Numbered from the stretch's first letter, positions 24,383 through 33,755 are shown. The stretch: 64,000 nt of DNA from Geodermatophilus africanus (GCF_900107105.1 NZ_FNOT01000002.1:248001-312000), one strand, 5' to 3'. Numbers and translations are program-made. Notes: generated by a model not told the origin, from the letters alone.

Positions 24383-25548
24383 CGCACCCACTCGCCGCGC
24401 AGGCCGGCGCCGTACTCCTCGGGGTCGAGCCCCTCCGCGGAGAGGAAGCCCGAGCGGGCCAGCAGCACCAGCAGCGGGTCGAGCACGCCGACCGGCGCGA
24501 TCCGCGGATAGCCACCGTCGCGGGCGTCGGCGCCGGTGGCCGAGACCGCGTGCACGGTCGGCCGGGGCAGCCGGTGCAGCACCGTCGTCAGCAGGTTCGA
24601 CCCGCCGCTGACCTCGAGGAAGTCGACCAGCCGGGAACTGTTGGCCCGCACGTCGGCGAACCAGTGCGCCAGCGGCATCGCCCGCAGGTCGGGGTCGCGC
24701 AGCGTCCCGGCCGGGAAGTCCGGCACGCCGCGCAGCTTGTCGGCCTTGCTCAGCACGACGGCGGTCGCCACGTCGGGCACGTGCGCGTCCGGCGGCAGGT
24801 TGCGGGCGGCGCGCAGCACGTTGGCCAGGTTGACCACCATCTGCGTGTGCCGCGCCAGGCCCATCGAGGCCTCGCCCGGGTCGGCCACCGAGCGCAGCCG
24901 TGGGAAGACGCCGGGGGAGAGGACGACGAGCAGCGACGTCGCCGCGTACAGGAACCTGCCGTACAGGCCCATGTCCTCGCTGCGGTACAGCTGCTCCCCG
25001 GAGGCGTCGAAGAACACCAGGTTGACCGCGCGCTCGGCGCCGTTCCGGCCGGTGCCGCGCAGGACGAGCACGAACGGCTCGGGCGAGCTGCCCTCGCCCA
25101 GCAGCGGCAGGGTCAGCGGCAGCTGCTGGTGCTGCACCAGCAGCCGGTAGCGGTGGTCGTCGAAGCGGGCGGCGCTGTCCTCGTCCATCTCCACGGAGAC
25201 GCCGAGCGGGGCCAGCGCGCCCTCGTGCAGCAGGTCGATGAGGACGGTCAGGTAGGTGCTCTTCGACGCGCCGGTCAGCCCGACCAGGCCCACCACGATG
25301 GTCGGCCGGTCGAGGTACTCCGGCGGCAGCCGGTGCCCCCGCGGGCAGGTCGGCACCACGGTGGCCGCGGCCGCGCCGGCCGCCTCCCGGGCGGTGGGCG
25401 CCGGTTGCGGGTCGGTGCGCAGTGGGTCGAGCAGCCGGTGCCAGCGGGTGCGGCGCTCGACCGGTGGCCGGGTGGGCGCGCCGGTGGCGTCGCGCCACAC
25501 GGGCGCGGTCAGGGGCTCCAGGCAGCGGAGGCAGACGCGGCGGCGCAT
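24379..25548 (-). CDS. TRAFAC-like GTPase with N-terminal zinc-ribbon residues
   Basis: The 389-residue protein carries CLRC (Cys6, Cys9) and CPRGH (Cys68, His72), a likely zinc ribbon. It then has a P-loop GLTGASKST at 90-98 (GxxxxxKS, with an unusual Ala-Ser before Lys), and VFFDASGEQ as a DxxG-like switch region. VVLSKADKL is the base-specificity motif (NKxD type with Ser for Asn). The start lies one base after the stop of the 45-residue membrane peptide (TGAGATG). The combination matches GTPases found beside GAP1 proteins in predicted conflict systems. Confidence 0.72.
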   Translation of the reverse strand: MRRRVCLRCLEPLTAPVWRDATGAPTRPPVERRTRWHRLLDPLRTDPQPAPTAREAAGAAAATVVPTCPRGHRLPPEYLDRPTIVVGLVGLTGASKSTYLTVLIDLLHEGALAPLGVSVEMDEDSAARFDDHRYRLLVQHQQLPLTLPLLGEGSSPEPFVLVLRGTGRNGAERAVNLVFFDASGEQLYRSEDMGLYGRFLYAATSLLVVLSPGVFPRLRSVADPGEASMGLARHTQMVVNLANVLRAARNLPPDAHVPDVATAVVLSKADKLRGVPDFPAGTLRDPDLRAMPLAHWFADVRANSSRLVDFLEVSGGSNLLTTVLHRLPRPTVHAVSATGADARDGGYPRIAPVGVLDPLLVLLARSGFLSAEGLDPEEYGAGLRGEWVR

Positions 25549-25549
25549 C

Positions 25550-25687
25550 TCAGCGGACGAACAGCGCGAAGAAGACGACGGTGCTCACGGCGAGGACGGC
25601 CAGCAGCACCCGCTGCCGCTCGCGGAACCGCTGGCGGCGCGCGTCGAGCCGCTGCTGGGCCAGCGCGCGCTCGTACATCCCGGACAC
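25550..25687 (-). CDS. 45-residue single-pass membrane peptide in the kinase/GTPase operon
   Basis: GTG 25687 follows GGAGGGACACC and encodes MSGMYERALAQQRLDARR-type helix rich in Arg and Gln, then a hydrophobic segment (VLLAVLAVSTVVFFALFV, residues 27-44) ending with Arg and stop. The stop overlaps the approach to the GTPase ATG with one base between. The topology predicts a short cytoplasmic amphipathic helix and one membrane span. No family recognised. Its fixed place between the kinase and the GTPase suggests it belongs to the same system. Confidence 0.65.
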   Translation of the reverse strand: MSGMYERALAQQRLDARRQRFRERQRVLLAVLAVSTVVFFALFVR

Positions 25688-25727
25688 GGTGTCCCTCCTC
25701 GGGGGTCGGGTCCCTTGGGGACCAGGG

Positions 25728-26831
25728 TCAGAAGACGACGTGGTAGAGGACGGCGAGCAGCAGCCCGGCCACGACGCCCAGCAGCACCATCGCGGCCGCG
25801 GCCACCGCGAAGCCGGTCCAGGTGTCGGCGACCGCCCGTTCCAGCCGGGCCAGCTCGTAGCGCGCCGCCTCGGTGACCGCGCCGAGCGAGCGCAGGTCGC
25901 GCACCGTCGTGCGCGGGTCGGGGATCTGCGAGGTCTCGCCCAGCCAGCGGGTGCGCTGCTCCACCTGGCGGGCGAGCTGGGCCACGGTCGGCCGGCGCTC
26001 GGGGGTGAACCGCAGCGCCTTCTCCACGCTCTCGAGCAGGTTGGCCGGCACCCCGGTCAGGTCCAGCCGGCCGGCCCGCAGCGCCAGGTAGTAGTCGGAG
26101 TCCGGCATCGTGTCGTCGGGGTCGACCGGGTGCACCGCGCCGGCCGCGTAGGCGATCACCATGCCCCAGCTGTAGACGTCGCTGGCCTCGGTGAGCACCG
26201 CGCCCGCCAGCTGCTCGGGACTGGCGAACAGCTTCGTGCCGAGAGCCGCCATCCCGGTGGTCGCGGTCCCCGAGGGCGGCTCGGGGCCGATGTACCGGCT
26301 GATGCCGAAGTCGACCAGCCACACGTCCTCGCCGGAGATGATGATGTTGCCCGGCTTCACGTCCCGGTGGACGACGCCCGCGGCGTGCACGTCGCGCAGC
26401 GCGCGCAGCAGCCCGATGGCGATGCGGCGCAGTTCCTCGGCGTTCAGCCCGCCGGAGCGGTGGGCCATGAACTCGTCCAGCGGCGTCCCGGAGACGTACT
26501 GCTGCACGTAGTAGGGGGCCCCCGCGTCGAGGTCCTGGTCGACGATGCTGGCGACCCGGGAGCTCTTCACCCGGGCGGCGTTCTCCACCTCCCGGGCCAG
26601 CCGCTTGCGGGCCAGCTCCGGCGCCCCCTCGGGCAGCCGCTTGATCACGACCAGCGCGCCGTCCGGCCCGGCCGACCCGACGAAGACGTCGGCGCCCTGG
26701 CCGCCGCGCGGCAGCCGGCACAGCAGGTCGTAGGGGCCGATGCGGTCCGGGTCGCCGGGCTCGAGCAGGCCGATCTGGCGGGTGCCGGCCAGGTCGGCGA
26801 CCGTTCCGGCGGGGTCGAGCGCCTCGTCCAC
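25728..26831 (-). CDS. Membrane-anchored Ser/Thr kinase of the GTPase/GAP1 operon
   Basis: The 367-residue protein has a kinase domain at about 30-290: glycine loop RLPRGGQGADVFVG, Lys in LVVIKRLPEG, HRDVKPGNII, DFGISR and a following PEQL. A C-terminal hydrophobic segment (AAAAMVLLGVVAGLLLAVLY) anchors it in the membrane, with almost nothing outside, so it lacks a PASTA sensor. The GTG start follows GGGAGG. It is the first gene of the operon and a likely phosphorylator of the GTPase or GAP1 protein (inference). Confidence 0.83.
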   Translation of the reverse strand: MDEALDPAGTVADLAGTRQIGLLEPGDPDRIGPYDLLCRLPRGGQGADVFVGSAGPDGALVVIKRLPEGAPELARKRLAREVENAARVKSSRVASIVDQDLDAGAPYYVQQYVSGTPLDEFMAHRSGGLNAEELRRIAIGLLRALRDVHAAGVVHRDVKPGNIIISGEDVWLVDFGISRYIGPEPPSGTATTGMAALGTKLFASPEQLAGAVLTEASDVYSWGMVIAYAAGAVHPVDPDDTMPDSDYYLALRAGRLDLTGVPANLLESVEKALRFTPERRPTVAQLARQVEQRTRWLGETSQIPDPRTTVRDLRSLGAVTEAARYELARLERAVADTWTGFAVAAAAMVLLGVVAGLLLAVLYHVVF

Positions 26832-27003
26832 GCGGTACGGCCTCCCATCGACGGCGGTGGGGCCGAGGCTAGGTCCTCCACCTGGGAGTCAGGTGTGAGT
26901 CGGCCGCCCGGTCCGTCCGGCCCCGCCAGGGTCCCCGCACCCGGTGCCCGGGACATCCGGGACGTCCCCCATTCCGCCCCTGAGACGTGGAAAGTGGAGC
27001 GAG

Positions 27004-27013
27004 ATGCATGCAT
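27004..27013. promoter_or_regulatory. Palindrome ATGCATGCAT upstream of the VapBC-type pair
   Basis: A perfect 10-base palindrome precedes a TAACAT -10-like hexamer (27031-27036), which lies seven bases before the chosen start ATG at 27044. The start region has three ATG codons (27035, 27038, 27044), and the short distance implies a nearly leaderless transcript. The palindrome is a candidate operator for the ribbon-helix-helix antitoxin; binding is inferred. Confidence 0.4.
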
Positions 27014-27043
27014 TCTGCAGTCGACGCAGCTAACATGATGCTC

Positions 27044-27280
27044 ATGGCCGTCTCCGTCACCATCCGGAACGTCCCCGAGGGCACCCGGGACGTGCTCGCG
27101 GCGCGTGCCGCCCGCGCGGGCCAGTCACTCCAGGAGTACGTGCGGGGACAGTTGACCGCGCTCGCGGAGCGACCTGACCCCGACGAGCTGTGGGATCGGG
27201 TGGCCGAACGGACACGCGCCACCGGCACCCGGTTGCCGGCCGACGCGATCCTCGAGGCACGCGACGCCGACCGTCGGTGA
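27044..27280 (+). CDS. FitA/VapB-like ribbon-helix-helix antitoxin
   Basis: The 78-residue protein starts VSVTIRNVPEGTRDVLAARA, the FitA/VapB pattern of a beta strand plus two helices that binds operator DNA, followed by a C-terminal toxin-binding tail. Its stop overlaps the PIN toxin start by four bases (GTGA). Confidence 0.82.
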   Translation: MAVSVTIRNVPEGTRDVLAARAARAGQSLQEYVRGQLTALAERPDPDELWDRVAERTRATGTRLPADAILEARDADRR

Positions 27281-27672
27281 CCCTGGTCGTCGACGCGTCC
27301 GTCGTGGTCGCCGCCCTGGTCGACGCGGGGAGCGACGGCGGATGGGCGCGGGCGCTGCTCCGGGGGGAGGACCTCACCGCCCCTCCGCACATGCAGATCG
27401 AGGCGTCGAACGTCCTGCGCCGGGCAGCGCTCGGTGGCCGGCTCGGCGCTGACGTCGCAACGCTCGCGCACCTGGACCTGACGCGGCTGAGCGTCCGGTC
27501 GTTCCGCTTCGAGCCGCTGGCGACCCGGATCTGGGAGCTGCACCCGGCGGTGACGGCCTACGACGCCGCCTCCGTGGCCCTGGCCGAGGAGCTCGCCGTC
27601 CCGCTGGCGACGCTGGACCGGCGCCTGGCCCGGGCCAGCGGCCCCACCTGCACCTTCCTCCTGCCGGAGTGA
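27277..27672 (+). CDS. VapC-like PIN-domain toxin
   Basis: The 131-residue protein is a PIN domain: VVDASVVVAALVD carries the first acidic residue, IEASNVL the glutamate, and VTAYDAASVALAEELAVPLATLD the C-terminal acids. VapC toxins are metal-dependent RNases that cut tRNA or rRNA. The start at GTG 27277 is fixed by overlap with the antitoxin. The 3' end faces the end of the giant helicase gene. Confidence 0.85.
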   Translation: MTLVVDASVVVAALVDAGSDGGWARALLRGEDLTAPPHMQIEASNVLRRAALGGRLGADVATLAHLDLTRLSVRSFRFEPLATRIWELHPAVTAYDAASVALAEELAVPLATLDRRLARASGPTCTFLLPE

Positions 27673-27722
27673 GAGAGGGCACCACGCCTCGCGAGGCACG
27701 GCGCCGGAGCCCGAGGGGCCGG

Positions 27723-30700
27723 TCAGGGCGCGGTGAGGGCGCCGGACTCCTGCCGCACCAGCCGGCCGATGTCGAGCGCGCGGGTCAGCGCGGCCTGCAG
27801 CAGCAGGGCCAGCGACGGCGTCCGGCGGCGGTAGCCGAACACCTCGGCGGTGCGCACGAACAGCTCGTCCTCGGCCAGCTCGCCGGCCGCCCGGCACAGC
27901 GCGGCCATGGCGTTGCCGACCTCCGCGGGCGCTACGTGCTCCAGGGGCCGGTCGGCGCTGGCCGCCTGCCGGCGGAAACCGGTCCAGCCGGCGCGGTCCA
28001 GCGTCTCGGGCCAGGCGAACTCGCCATCGAGGACGCCGTCGGGCAGCAGCTGCAGCAGCGCGTCGCGGCGGGCCTCGCTGACCCGGGACAGCCCGAAGGC
28101 GCCCGCGGCCGCCCGTACCAGCCGGTCGCGGTGCACCGGGCCCTCCGCCTTGAGACCGGCGGTCAGCACCCGCCGCACGGTGCGCGCGGCCCGCGGGTCG
28201 TCCAGGGAGTCCAGGGCCTTGCGCTCCAGGCCGCCCCGCGGCGTCCAGGGGGAGAACGCCGTCTCGCCGTCCAGCAGCGGGGCGGCGGTCTTCCGCGTCG
28301 CCCGGCGCGCCGGCCGGGCCGGGCTCTCGACCTCCTCGGCCGGCGCCGACCCGGCCACCTCCGCGGGCTCGGGGGACAGCACGGTCTCCACGACCGCCGG
28401 CGGGGCGGCGCGCAGCGGCACGATCACGCGCACCTCGGACGCGGGCGGCTCCGCGGGCGCGGGCACCGGCGGGACGGCGGCCTCCTCCGTGGAGAAGGCC
28501 GGACCCTCGACGGGCGGGGCCAGGACGGGAGCGGCGACCGGCACCGACCCGACCGCGGCGCCCGCCACCGCCCCGACCGCGGCGACCAGCCGGTCGAGCA
28601 CCGCCTCGCGGTCGCGCAGCCACGTCGGCAGCCAGACCCGCTCGACGGCGGGCCAGCCGAGCATCCCCGACAGCACCTCGACCGGCAGGCCGTCGCGGTC
28701 GCCGACGGTGCGCCGCCGGGCCCACGCCGGGCCGTCGAGCAGCACGGCCACCACCGGCTCCTCCGGCGTCCCGGCCCGCGCCACCGACAGGTCGACGCGG
28801 AAGTCCGAGAGGCCGACGTCGGTGCGCACGCTCAGGCCCCGGTCGCGCAGCGCCGCGGCGATCTCCTCGCGATGCCGGTCCGGGACGGCGACCGGCCGGG
28901 CGTCGCGCGGCAGCGCGTCGGTGCCCAGCGCGGCCAGGTCGAGGTAGGCGCGCAGGTGCTTCACCCCGACCGACGAGGTCTGCTCGGCACGCAGCTGCGC
29001 GGGGTCGAACGAGGACAGGACGACGACCTGCCGGCGGGCGCGGGTGACCGCCACGTTGAGCCGCCGCTCGCCGCCGACCCGGTTGAGCGGGCCGAAGTTC
29101 AGCGGTAGCACGCCGCGGTCGTCGACGCTGAAGCCGGTCGAGAACAGGACGACGTCGCGCTCGTCGCCCTGGACGTTCTCCAGGTTCTTGACGAACAACC
29201 CCTCGCCGTCGGTGCGGTCCAGCGCCTCGACCAGCCGCTCATCGCCGGCGTCGCGCAGCAGGCCCTCGATGTAGGCCCGCTGCTGGGCGTTGAAGGTGAC
29301 CACGCCGATCGAGGGCAGGCGGTCGGGCGAGGCGTCGAAGCGGCGGCGCACCTCCGCGACGACCGCCTTGGCCTCCATCGGGTTGGTGCGCAGCAGCCGG
29401 CCGGCGCCGGTGCGGTGGAAGGTGCCGTTGACCCGGACCAGCGAGATGCCGCGGCCGTCGACGTCCGCCGAGGGCCGGCCGTGGGTCGGCGCGGGGAACG
29501 ACGAGAGCCGGTTGTCGTAGTAGGTGGCGTTGCTGAACGCGATGAGCGACTCGTCCTGGCTGCGGTAGTGCCAGGACAGCCACTGCCGCGGCACCCGGGC
29601 CTGCACGCACTCGGAGAGGATCGACTCCTCGTCCTCGACCGAGGTGCCCAGCAGCTCGACCGCGTCGTCCTCGGCGACGCCGTAGGTCGGCTCGGCGAAC
29701 GACGTCGGGGGCATCTGCCGGCTGTCGCCGACGACCACGGCCGCCGTCGCCCGGCCCAGCGCGCCGACCGCGTCGGCCACCCGGATCTGCGAGGCCTCGT
29801 CGAAGACCACCAGGTCGAACAGGCCGGCCTCGGCGGGGAAGAACCGCGCCACGGAGTCCGGGCTGACCAGCACGCACGGCGTCACGGTGATGACCAGCCG
29901 GCCGTGGCGGGCGAGCAGCGCCCGCACGCCCGGCCCACGGCGGGCCTTGGCCAGCTCCCGCCGCAGCGCGCCGACCTCGCCGTCGTCGCCGGCGGCGTCG
30001 TGCGGCCGGGCGGCGAGCACCGCGGTGGGCAACGCCGAGCGCAGCTGCGCGCGCACCGCCCGCGAGGCCGCGGTGAACCGGGTGATGGCCCGCTCGTGCG
30101 CGTCGGCGTCGAAGTCGTCGAGGCCGGTGGCGTCGCGGCGCTCGGCGACCGAGGCCCGCGCCAGCCCGCGCTCGAAGGCCCGGACGGCGTCCTCGGCGGG
30201 CAGCTCGCCGGTGACCAGCAGCGCCCGGGCCTCGTGCAGCCCGGCGGCGCGCAGCGGCTCGAGGGTGTCGACCAGGTCGGCCCAGCGGCGCAGCGACATC
30301 AGCCCGGTGTGCTCGACGCCGCGCTCGGGCCGGGTCATCTGCCAGCGCAGCACCAGGCCGTCGTCCCCGGCCCACTCGGCCAGCCGGCGTGGGTTGCTGC
30401 GGCACACCCGCAGCAGCGCGGTGACGGTGTTCCGCAGCCGGGCGACGGTGGCGGCGACGGCCGGGTCGGGACCCTCGCCCTGGACGACCCAGCGGCGCAG
30501 CGCGACGGCGAAGTCGCTGGCGCTGTCGGTGGCCCGGCCGGCCCGGTCCAGCCACTCGACCTGGCCGACCAGCAGCTCGGGCTCGGCCAGCGGGTTCCAG
30601 CCGGGCGGCACGGCCAGGCCGGGGATCACCGAGGCGCGGGCGACGATGCCCTGCGCGGCGGTCTGCAGCCGCCACAGCCGGGCGGTGAGCTCCGGGACGT

Positions 30701-33700
30701 CGCCGAGCGAGACCTTCACGCCCGGCCGCAGCACCGGCTGCAGCCGCTCGCGGACCGCGCGCAGCCCCGCCCGGCGGGCCATGAACCGGCCGGCCTGCGC
30801 GGTCTGCGCGGCGACGTAGAGGTCGGCCAGCGGCAGCTCGAGCGCGGCCGGGGTGGCCAGCTCCATCCCGGGGTGGACGGCGCCGCTGAACGCGGCGACC
30901 TCGCCCAGCACGGTCGTCGTCGCCACGTTCCAGCGCTCGGTCGGCACCTCGTCGAGGACGTCGAGCGTGGTCGTGGGGCCGCCGAGCAGGTGGGCCAGCG
31001 CGTCGAGGTCCGCGGGCGTGCGGACCTCGCGCAGCACCCGGGCCAGGTGCGGCTCGCTGGGCAGGTCGCGGACGGCCCGGTCGACGGCGGCCGCGGCCTG
31101 CTGCGCGGCGAGCAGGTCGACCTGCGCGGTGTCCACGAACGCCCAGGCGTGCCGCGGGGAGGGGCGCACCAGGTCGGCGATGTCGGGCAGCAGCGCCAGC
31201 GCGCAGCGCACCGCGGTGAGCGTCTCGGCCGACGCGGCGGCGACGAAGGCGGGCGACACCGGCAGGGTGGGGACGCCGTCGCGCCGGGCCAGCGTCGCGG
31301 TCCGGGCGGTGTAGTAGGACAGCCCGGCGGAGTTCTCCTCGTGCAGCCGCTCGGCGTAGCGGGCCAGGGTGCGGCGGGCCGAGCGCAGGTCCTCGTCGGC
31401 GGCGGCCGCCCCCTCGGTCGGCGCGCCCGCGCCGTCGGCGGCGACCGCGTGCTCCAGCGCGGCCTGCACCTGGGCGCGCACCTCGGCGGGCTTGGCGCCC
31501 TTGTCGTGCAGGTCCAGGACGAACGGCCCCATGCCGACGGCCTCGAGCCGCCGCGCGACGACGTCCAGCGCGGCGCGCTTCTCCGCGACGAAGAGCACCC
31601 GCTTGCCGTCGGCGACGGCGCGGGCGAGCAGGTTGGTGATCGTCTGCGACTTGCCGGTGCCGGGCGGGCCCTCGAGCACGAAGGTGCGGCCGGCGGCGGC
31701 CTCGGCGACCGCGCGCAGCTGCGAGGCGTCCGCGGGCGCCGGGCAGGCGGCGGCCAGCTCGTCGAGGTCCGTGGCGCCCGCGGTGTCGGGGACCGGGTCG
31801 GGGAAGGCCTCCGTGGGCCGGTGCACGAGGTGGTGCACGAGCGGGTTGGCGGTGAGGTCGGCCCAGTGCTCGTCGAGGTCCTTCCACAGCCGGTACTTGG
31901 CGAACTGGAGGACGGCGAGGTCGGCGGTGGCCTCGACGCGGTGCGGGAGACCGGCGTCGGCCAGCGCCTGGCGCACCGCCTGCAGCGCCCGGTCGACGCC
32001 GGTGCCGGCGCCGTCCTCGCCGGGCTCGGTCAGCCCGGGGACGACGAGGCCGTGCACCTGCCGCAGCTTCTCCAGCAGGCAGAGGTTCGGGGTGCTCGAC
32101 CCGGTGTCGTCGAGGGCGAGCCGGTAGACGCCGTTGCGGCTGGTCGGGGCCAGGGTGACCGGCACCAGGACCAGCGGGGAGCGCAGCGGCCGGCCGTCGA
32201 GCTCCCACACCAGGCTGCCCAGGGCCAGGTAGAGGTTGTTGGCGCCGGTCTCCTCGCGCACCGTCTTGGCCTTGTAGGCGAGGTTGCGCAGCCGCGGCAG
32301 GTAGCCGCCCTCGCTGACCTCGGCGTGCACGGCGCGGCGCTCGGTGAGCACCTCGGCCAGCTGGGCCTCGGGCAGGTCGCGGGCCGTGGCCAGGCCGCGC
32401 TCGCGGTGCACGGCGGCGATCCGGTCGCTGGGCAGCAGCTGGACCGCGGTGCCGCCGTGCAGCAGCTCCTCGAGGCGGGCCAGCTGCGCCGCGGGCACGG
32501 TCAGGGGCAGGCCGGCCCGCTCGGTGTAGTTGATCAGCCGGTTGCGCAGCGAGAGGTCCAGCAGGCTGTTCTTCCACTGCTGCACGCGGGCCGGAACCTC
32601 GGGGCCGGGCTGGCCGGCCCGTGCACCCGGCGTCCGCTCGACCGGCCGGGCCGCCACGCTGTGCACCGCCGGCCGGTACTCGACGACCTGCACCGCGCCG
32701 TCCCGGCCGCGGGTGCGCGCCGGCAGCGGCACGATGCCGTCGCGCCGGGCGCGGTGGACGTCGGTGACGCCGAGGACCCGGTCGAGGTCGCCGGCGCCGG
32801 CCAGCCAGGCGCTGTAGGCGGGGGCGTGCAGGTCGGCGCCGGCCGTGCCACGGCTGGTGAGGAGCGTGGTCTCGACCAGCCGGATCAGGCCCAGGTCGAC
32901 GAGGTTCACCAGCGGCGCGACGTCGGTGGTGGCCACGCTCTCGGCGCTGCGCTCCTCGCGCCAGTAGCCGAGGAAGGAGTGCCCCTCGGCGACCCACAGC
33001 AACGGCCGGATGCCGGCCTGCTCGAGTGCCGCGGCCAGCGTGACGACGGTGTCCAGGCAGGTGCCGACCCGGCCGTCGAGGACGTCGCCGGGGGTGCGCA
33101 CCTTCTGCCCGACGTCGGCCCAGCCGGCCGGGGGCTCGGTGTAGCGGACGGCGCGGCGCTGCACGGCCTCGGCGAGCGCGGCGACGATCTCGTCGACCCG
33201 CTCCGGGCCGGACTGGTAGCCCTGGACCGACCCGCTGCCGGTGCGCTGCTCGAGCAGGTCGGCGGCCTCGCCGATCAGCGTGGTCACCGACGGGTGATTG
33301 GGCAGCACGTGCGCGGCCAGCATCTCCAGCGCCAGCGGCACCGGCGCGGCCAGCCACTGGTTGGCGGCCAGCACCTGCACCGGGACGGCGGTGCCGCCGA
33401 CGTCCTCGCCGTCCACGAGCAGGTCGACCTCGATGGAGCCGGGCCGCTGCTCCTCGATCTGCAGCATCGCGGCGGGGTCCATGACCAGGCCGACGTCGCT
33501 GAGCACGGTGGTCTGTCCGGCGTCGAGGTCGACGAGCAGCTCGACCGGCTCGCCGATCGGGCCCTCGGCGTCGCGCACCCCGAGCCGCACGGTCGCCCCC
33601 TGCACCGCGCCGCCGTGGTTGGTGAACGCCAGCCGCGAGACGACCGGCACGCGGTTGTGCGCGAGCGCGTAGCTGAGCACCGGCGTCGAGGTCGCCTGGA

Positions 33701-33755
33701 TCGCGACGGCCGGCCGGGTGCTGGAGGCAGGGGGCCGGACGTGCGTGGTGCTCAT
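27723..33755 (-). CDS. Giant DUF4011 / SF1 helicase / Vsr-like nuclease / DUF3320 protein
   Basis: This 2010-residue protein has several domains. Residues 1-380 include a transglutaminase-like part with Cys near 231 (GRVGTCLDTVV) and His near 256 (AEGHSFLGYW). From about 390 comes the DUF4011 helicase N-terminal region (QQWKNSLLDLSLRNRLINY). Helicase motifs are Walker A GPPGTGKSQT near 698, VVFDEASQI near 1318, and RLNVAVTRARRQVVVL near 1568. Residues about 1630-1740 form a PD-(D/E)XK, Vsr-like nuclease (DFRVDLSVA, VVAVLLDGPAW). A Pro/Ala-rich linker leads to a DUF3320-like C terminus. Proteins with this architecture have been linked to phage defence. Helicase and nuclease motifs look intact. 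Confidence 0.85.
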   Translation of the reverse strand: MSTTHVRPPASSTRPAVAIQATSTPVLSYALAHNRVPVVSRLAFTNHGGAVQGATVRLGVRDAEGPIGEPVELLVDLDAGQTTVLSDVGLVMDPAAMLQIEEQRPGSIEVDLLVDGEDVGGTAVPVQVLAANQWLAAPVPLALEMLAAHVLPNHPSVTTLIGEAADLLEQRTGSGSVQGYQSGPERVDEIVAALAEAVQRRAVRYTEPPAGWADVGQKVRTPGDVLDGRVGTCLDTVVTLAAALEQAGIRPLLWVAEGHSFLGYWREERSAESVATTDVAPLVNLVDLGLIRLVETTLLTSRGTAGADLHAPAYSAWLAGAGDLDRVLGVTDVHRARRDGIVPLPARTRGRDGAVQVVEYRPAVHSVAARPVERTPGARAGQPGPEVPARVQQWKNSLLDLSLRNRLINYTERAGLPLTVPAAQLARLEELLHGGTAVQLLPSDRIAAVHRERGLATARDLPEAQLAEVLTERRAVHAEVSEGGYLPRLRNLAYKAKTVREETGANNLYLALGSLVWELDGRPLRSPLVLVPVTLAPTSRNGVYRLALDDTGSSTPNLCLLEKLRQVHGLVVPGLTEPGEDGAGTGVDRALQAVRQALADAGLPHRVEATADLAVLQFAKYRLWKDLDEHWADLTANPLVHHLVHRPTEAFPDPVPDTAGATDLDELAAACPAPADASQLRAVAEAAAGRTFVLEGPPGTGKSQTITNLLARAVADGKRVLFVAEKRAALDVVARRLEAVGMGPFVLDLHDKGAKPAEVRAQVQAALEHAVAADGAGAPTEGAAAADEDLRSARRTLARYAERLHEENSAGLSYYTARTATLARRDGVPTLPVSPAFVAAASAETLTAVRCALALLPDIADLVRPSPRHAWAFVDTAQVDLLAAQQAAAAVDRAVRDLPSEPHLARVLREVRTPADLDALAHLLGGPTTTLDVLDEVPTERWNVATTTVLGEVAAFSGAVHPGMELATPAALELPLADLYVAAQTAQAGRFMARRAGLRAVRERLQPVLRPGVKVSLGDVPELTARLWRLQTAAQGIVARASVIPGLAVPPGWNPLAEPELLVGQVEWLDRAGRATDSASDFAVALRRWVVQGEGPDPAVAATVARLRNTVTALLRVCRSNPRRLAEWAGDDGLVLRWQMTRPERGVEHTGLMSLRRWADLVDTLEPLRAAGLHEARALLVTGELPAEDAVRAFERGLARASVAERRDATGLDDFDADAHERAITRFTAASRAVRAQLRSALPTAVLAARPHDAAGDDGEVGALRRELAKARRGPGVRALLARHGRLVITVTPCVLVSPDSVARFFPAEAGLFDLVVFDEASQIRVADAVGALGRATAAVVVGDSRQMPPTSFAEPTYGVAEDDAVELLGTSVEDEESILSECVQARVPRQWLSWHYRSQDESLIAFSNATYYDNRLSSFPAPTHGRPSADVDGRGISLVRVNGTFHRTGAGRLLRTNPMEAKAVVAEVRRRFDASPDRLPSIGVVTFNAQQRAYIEGLLRDAGDERLVEALDRTDGEGLFVKNLENVQGDERDVVLFSTGFSVDDRGVLPLNFGPLNRVGGERRLNVAVTRARRQVVVLSSFDPAQLRAEQTSSVGVKHLRAYLDLAALGTDALPRDARPVAVPDRHREEIAAALRDRGLSVRTDVGLSDFRVDLSVARAGTPEEPVVAVLLDGPAWARRRTVGDRDGLPVEVLSGMLGWPAVERVWLPTWLRDREAVLDRLVAAVGAVAGAAVGSVPVAAPVLAPPVEGPAFSTEEAAVPPVPAPAEPPASEVRVIVPLRAAPPAVVETVLSPEPAEVAGSAPAEEVESPARPARRATRKTAAPLLDGETAFSPWTPRGGLERKALDSLDDPRAARTVRRVLTAGLKAEGPVHRDRLVRAAAGAFGLSRVSEARRDALLQLLPDGVLDGEFAWPETLDRAGWTGFRRQAASADRPLEHVAPAEVGNAMAALCRAAGELAEDELFVRTAEVFGYRRRTPSLALLLQAALTRALDIGRLVRQESGALTAP

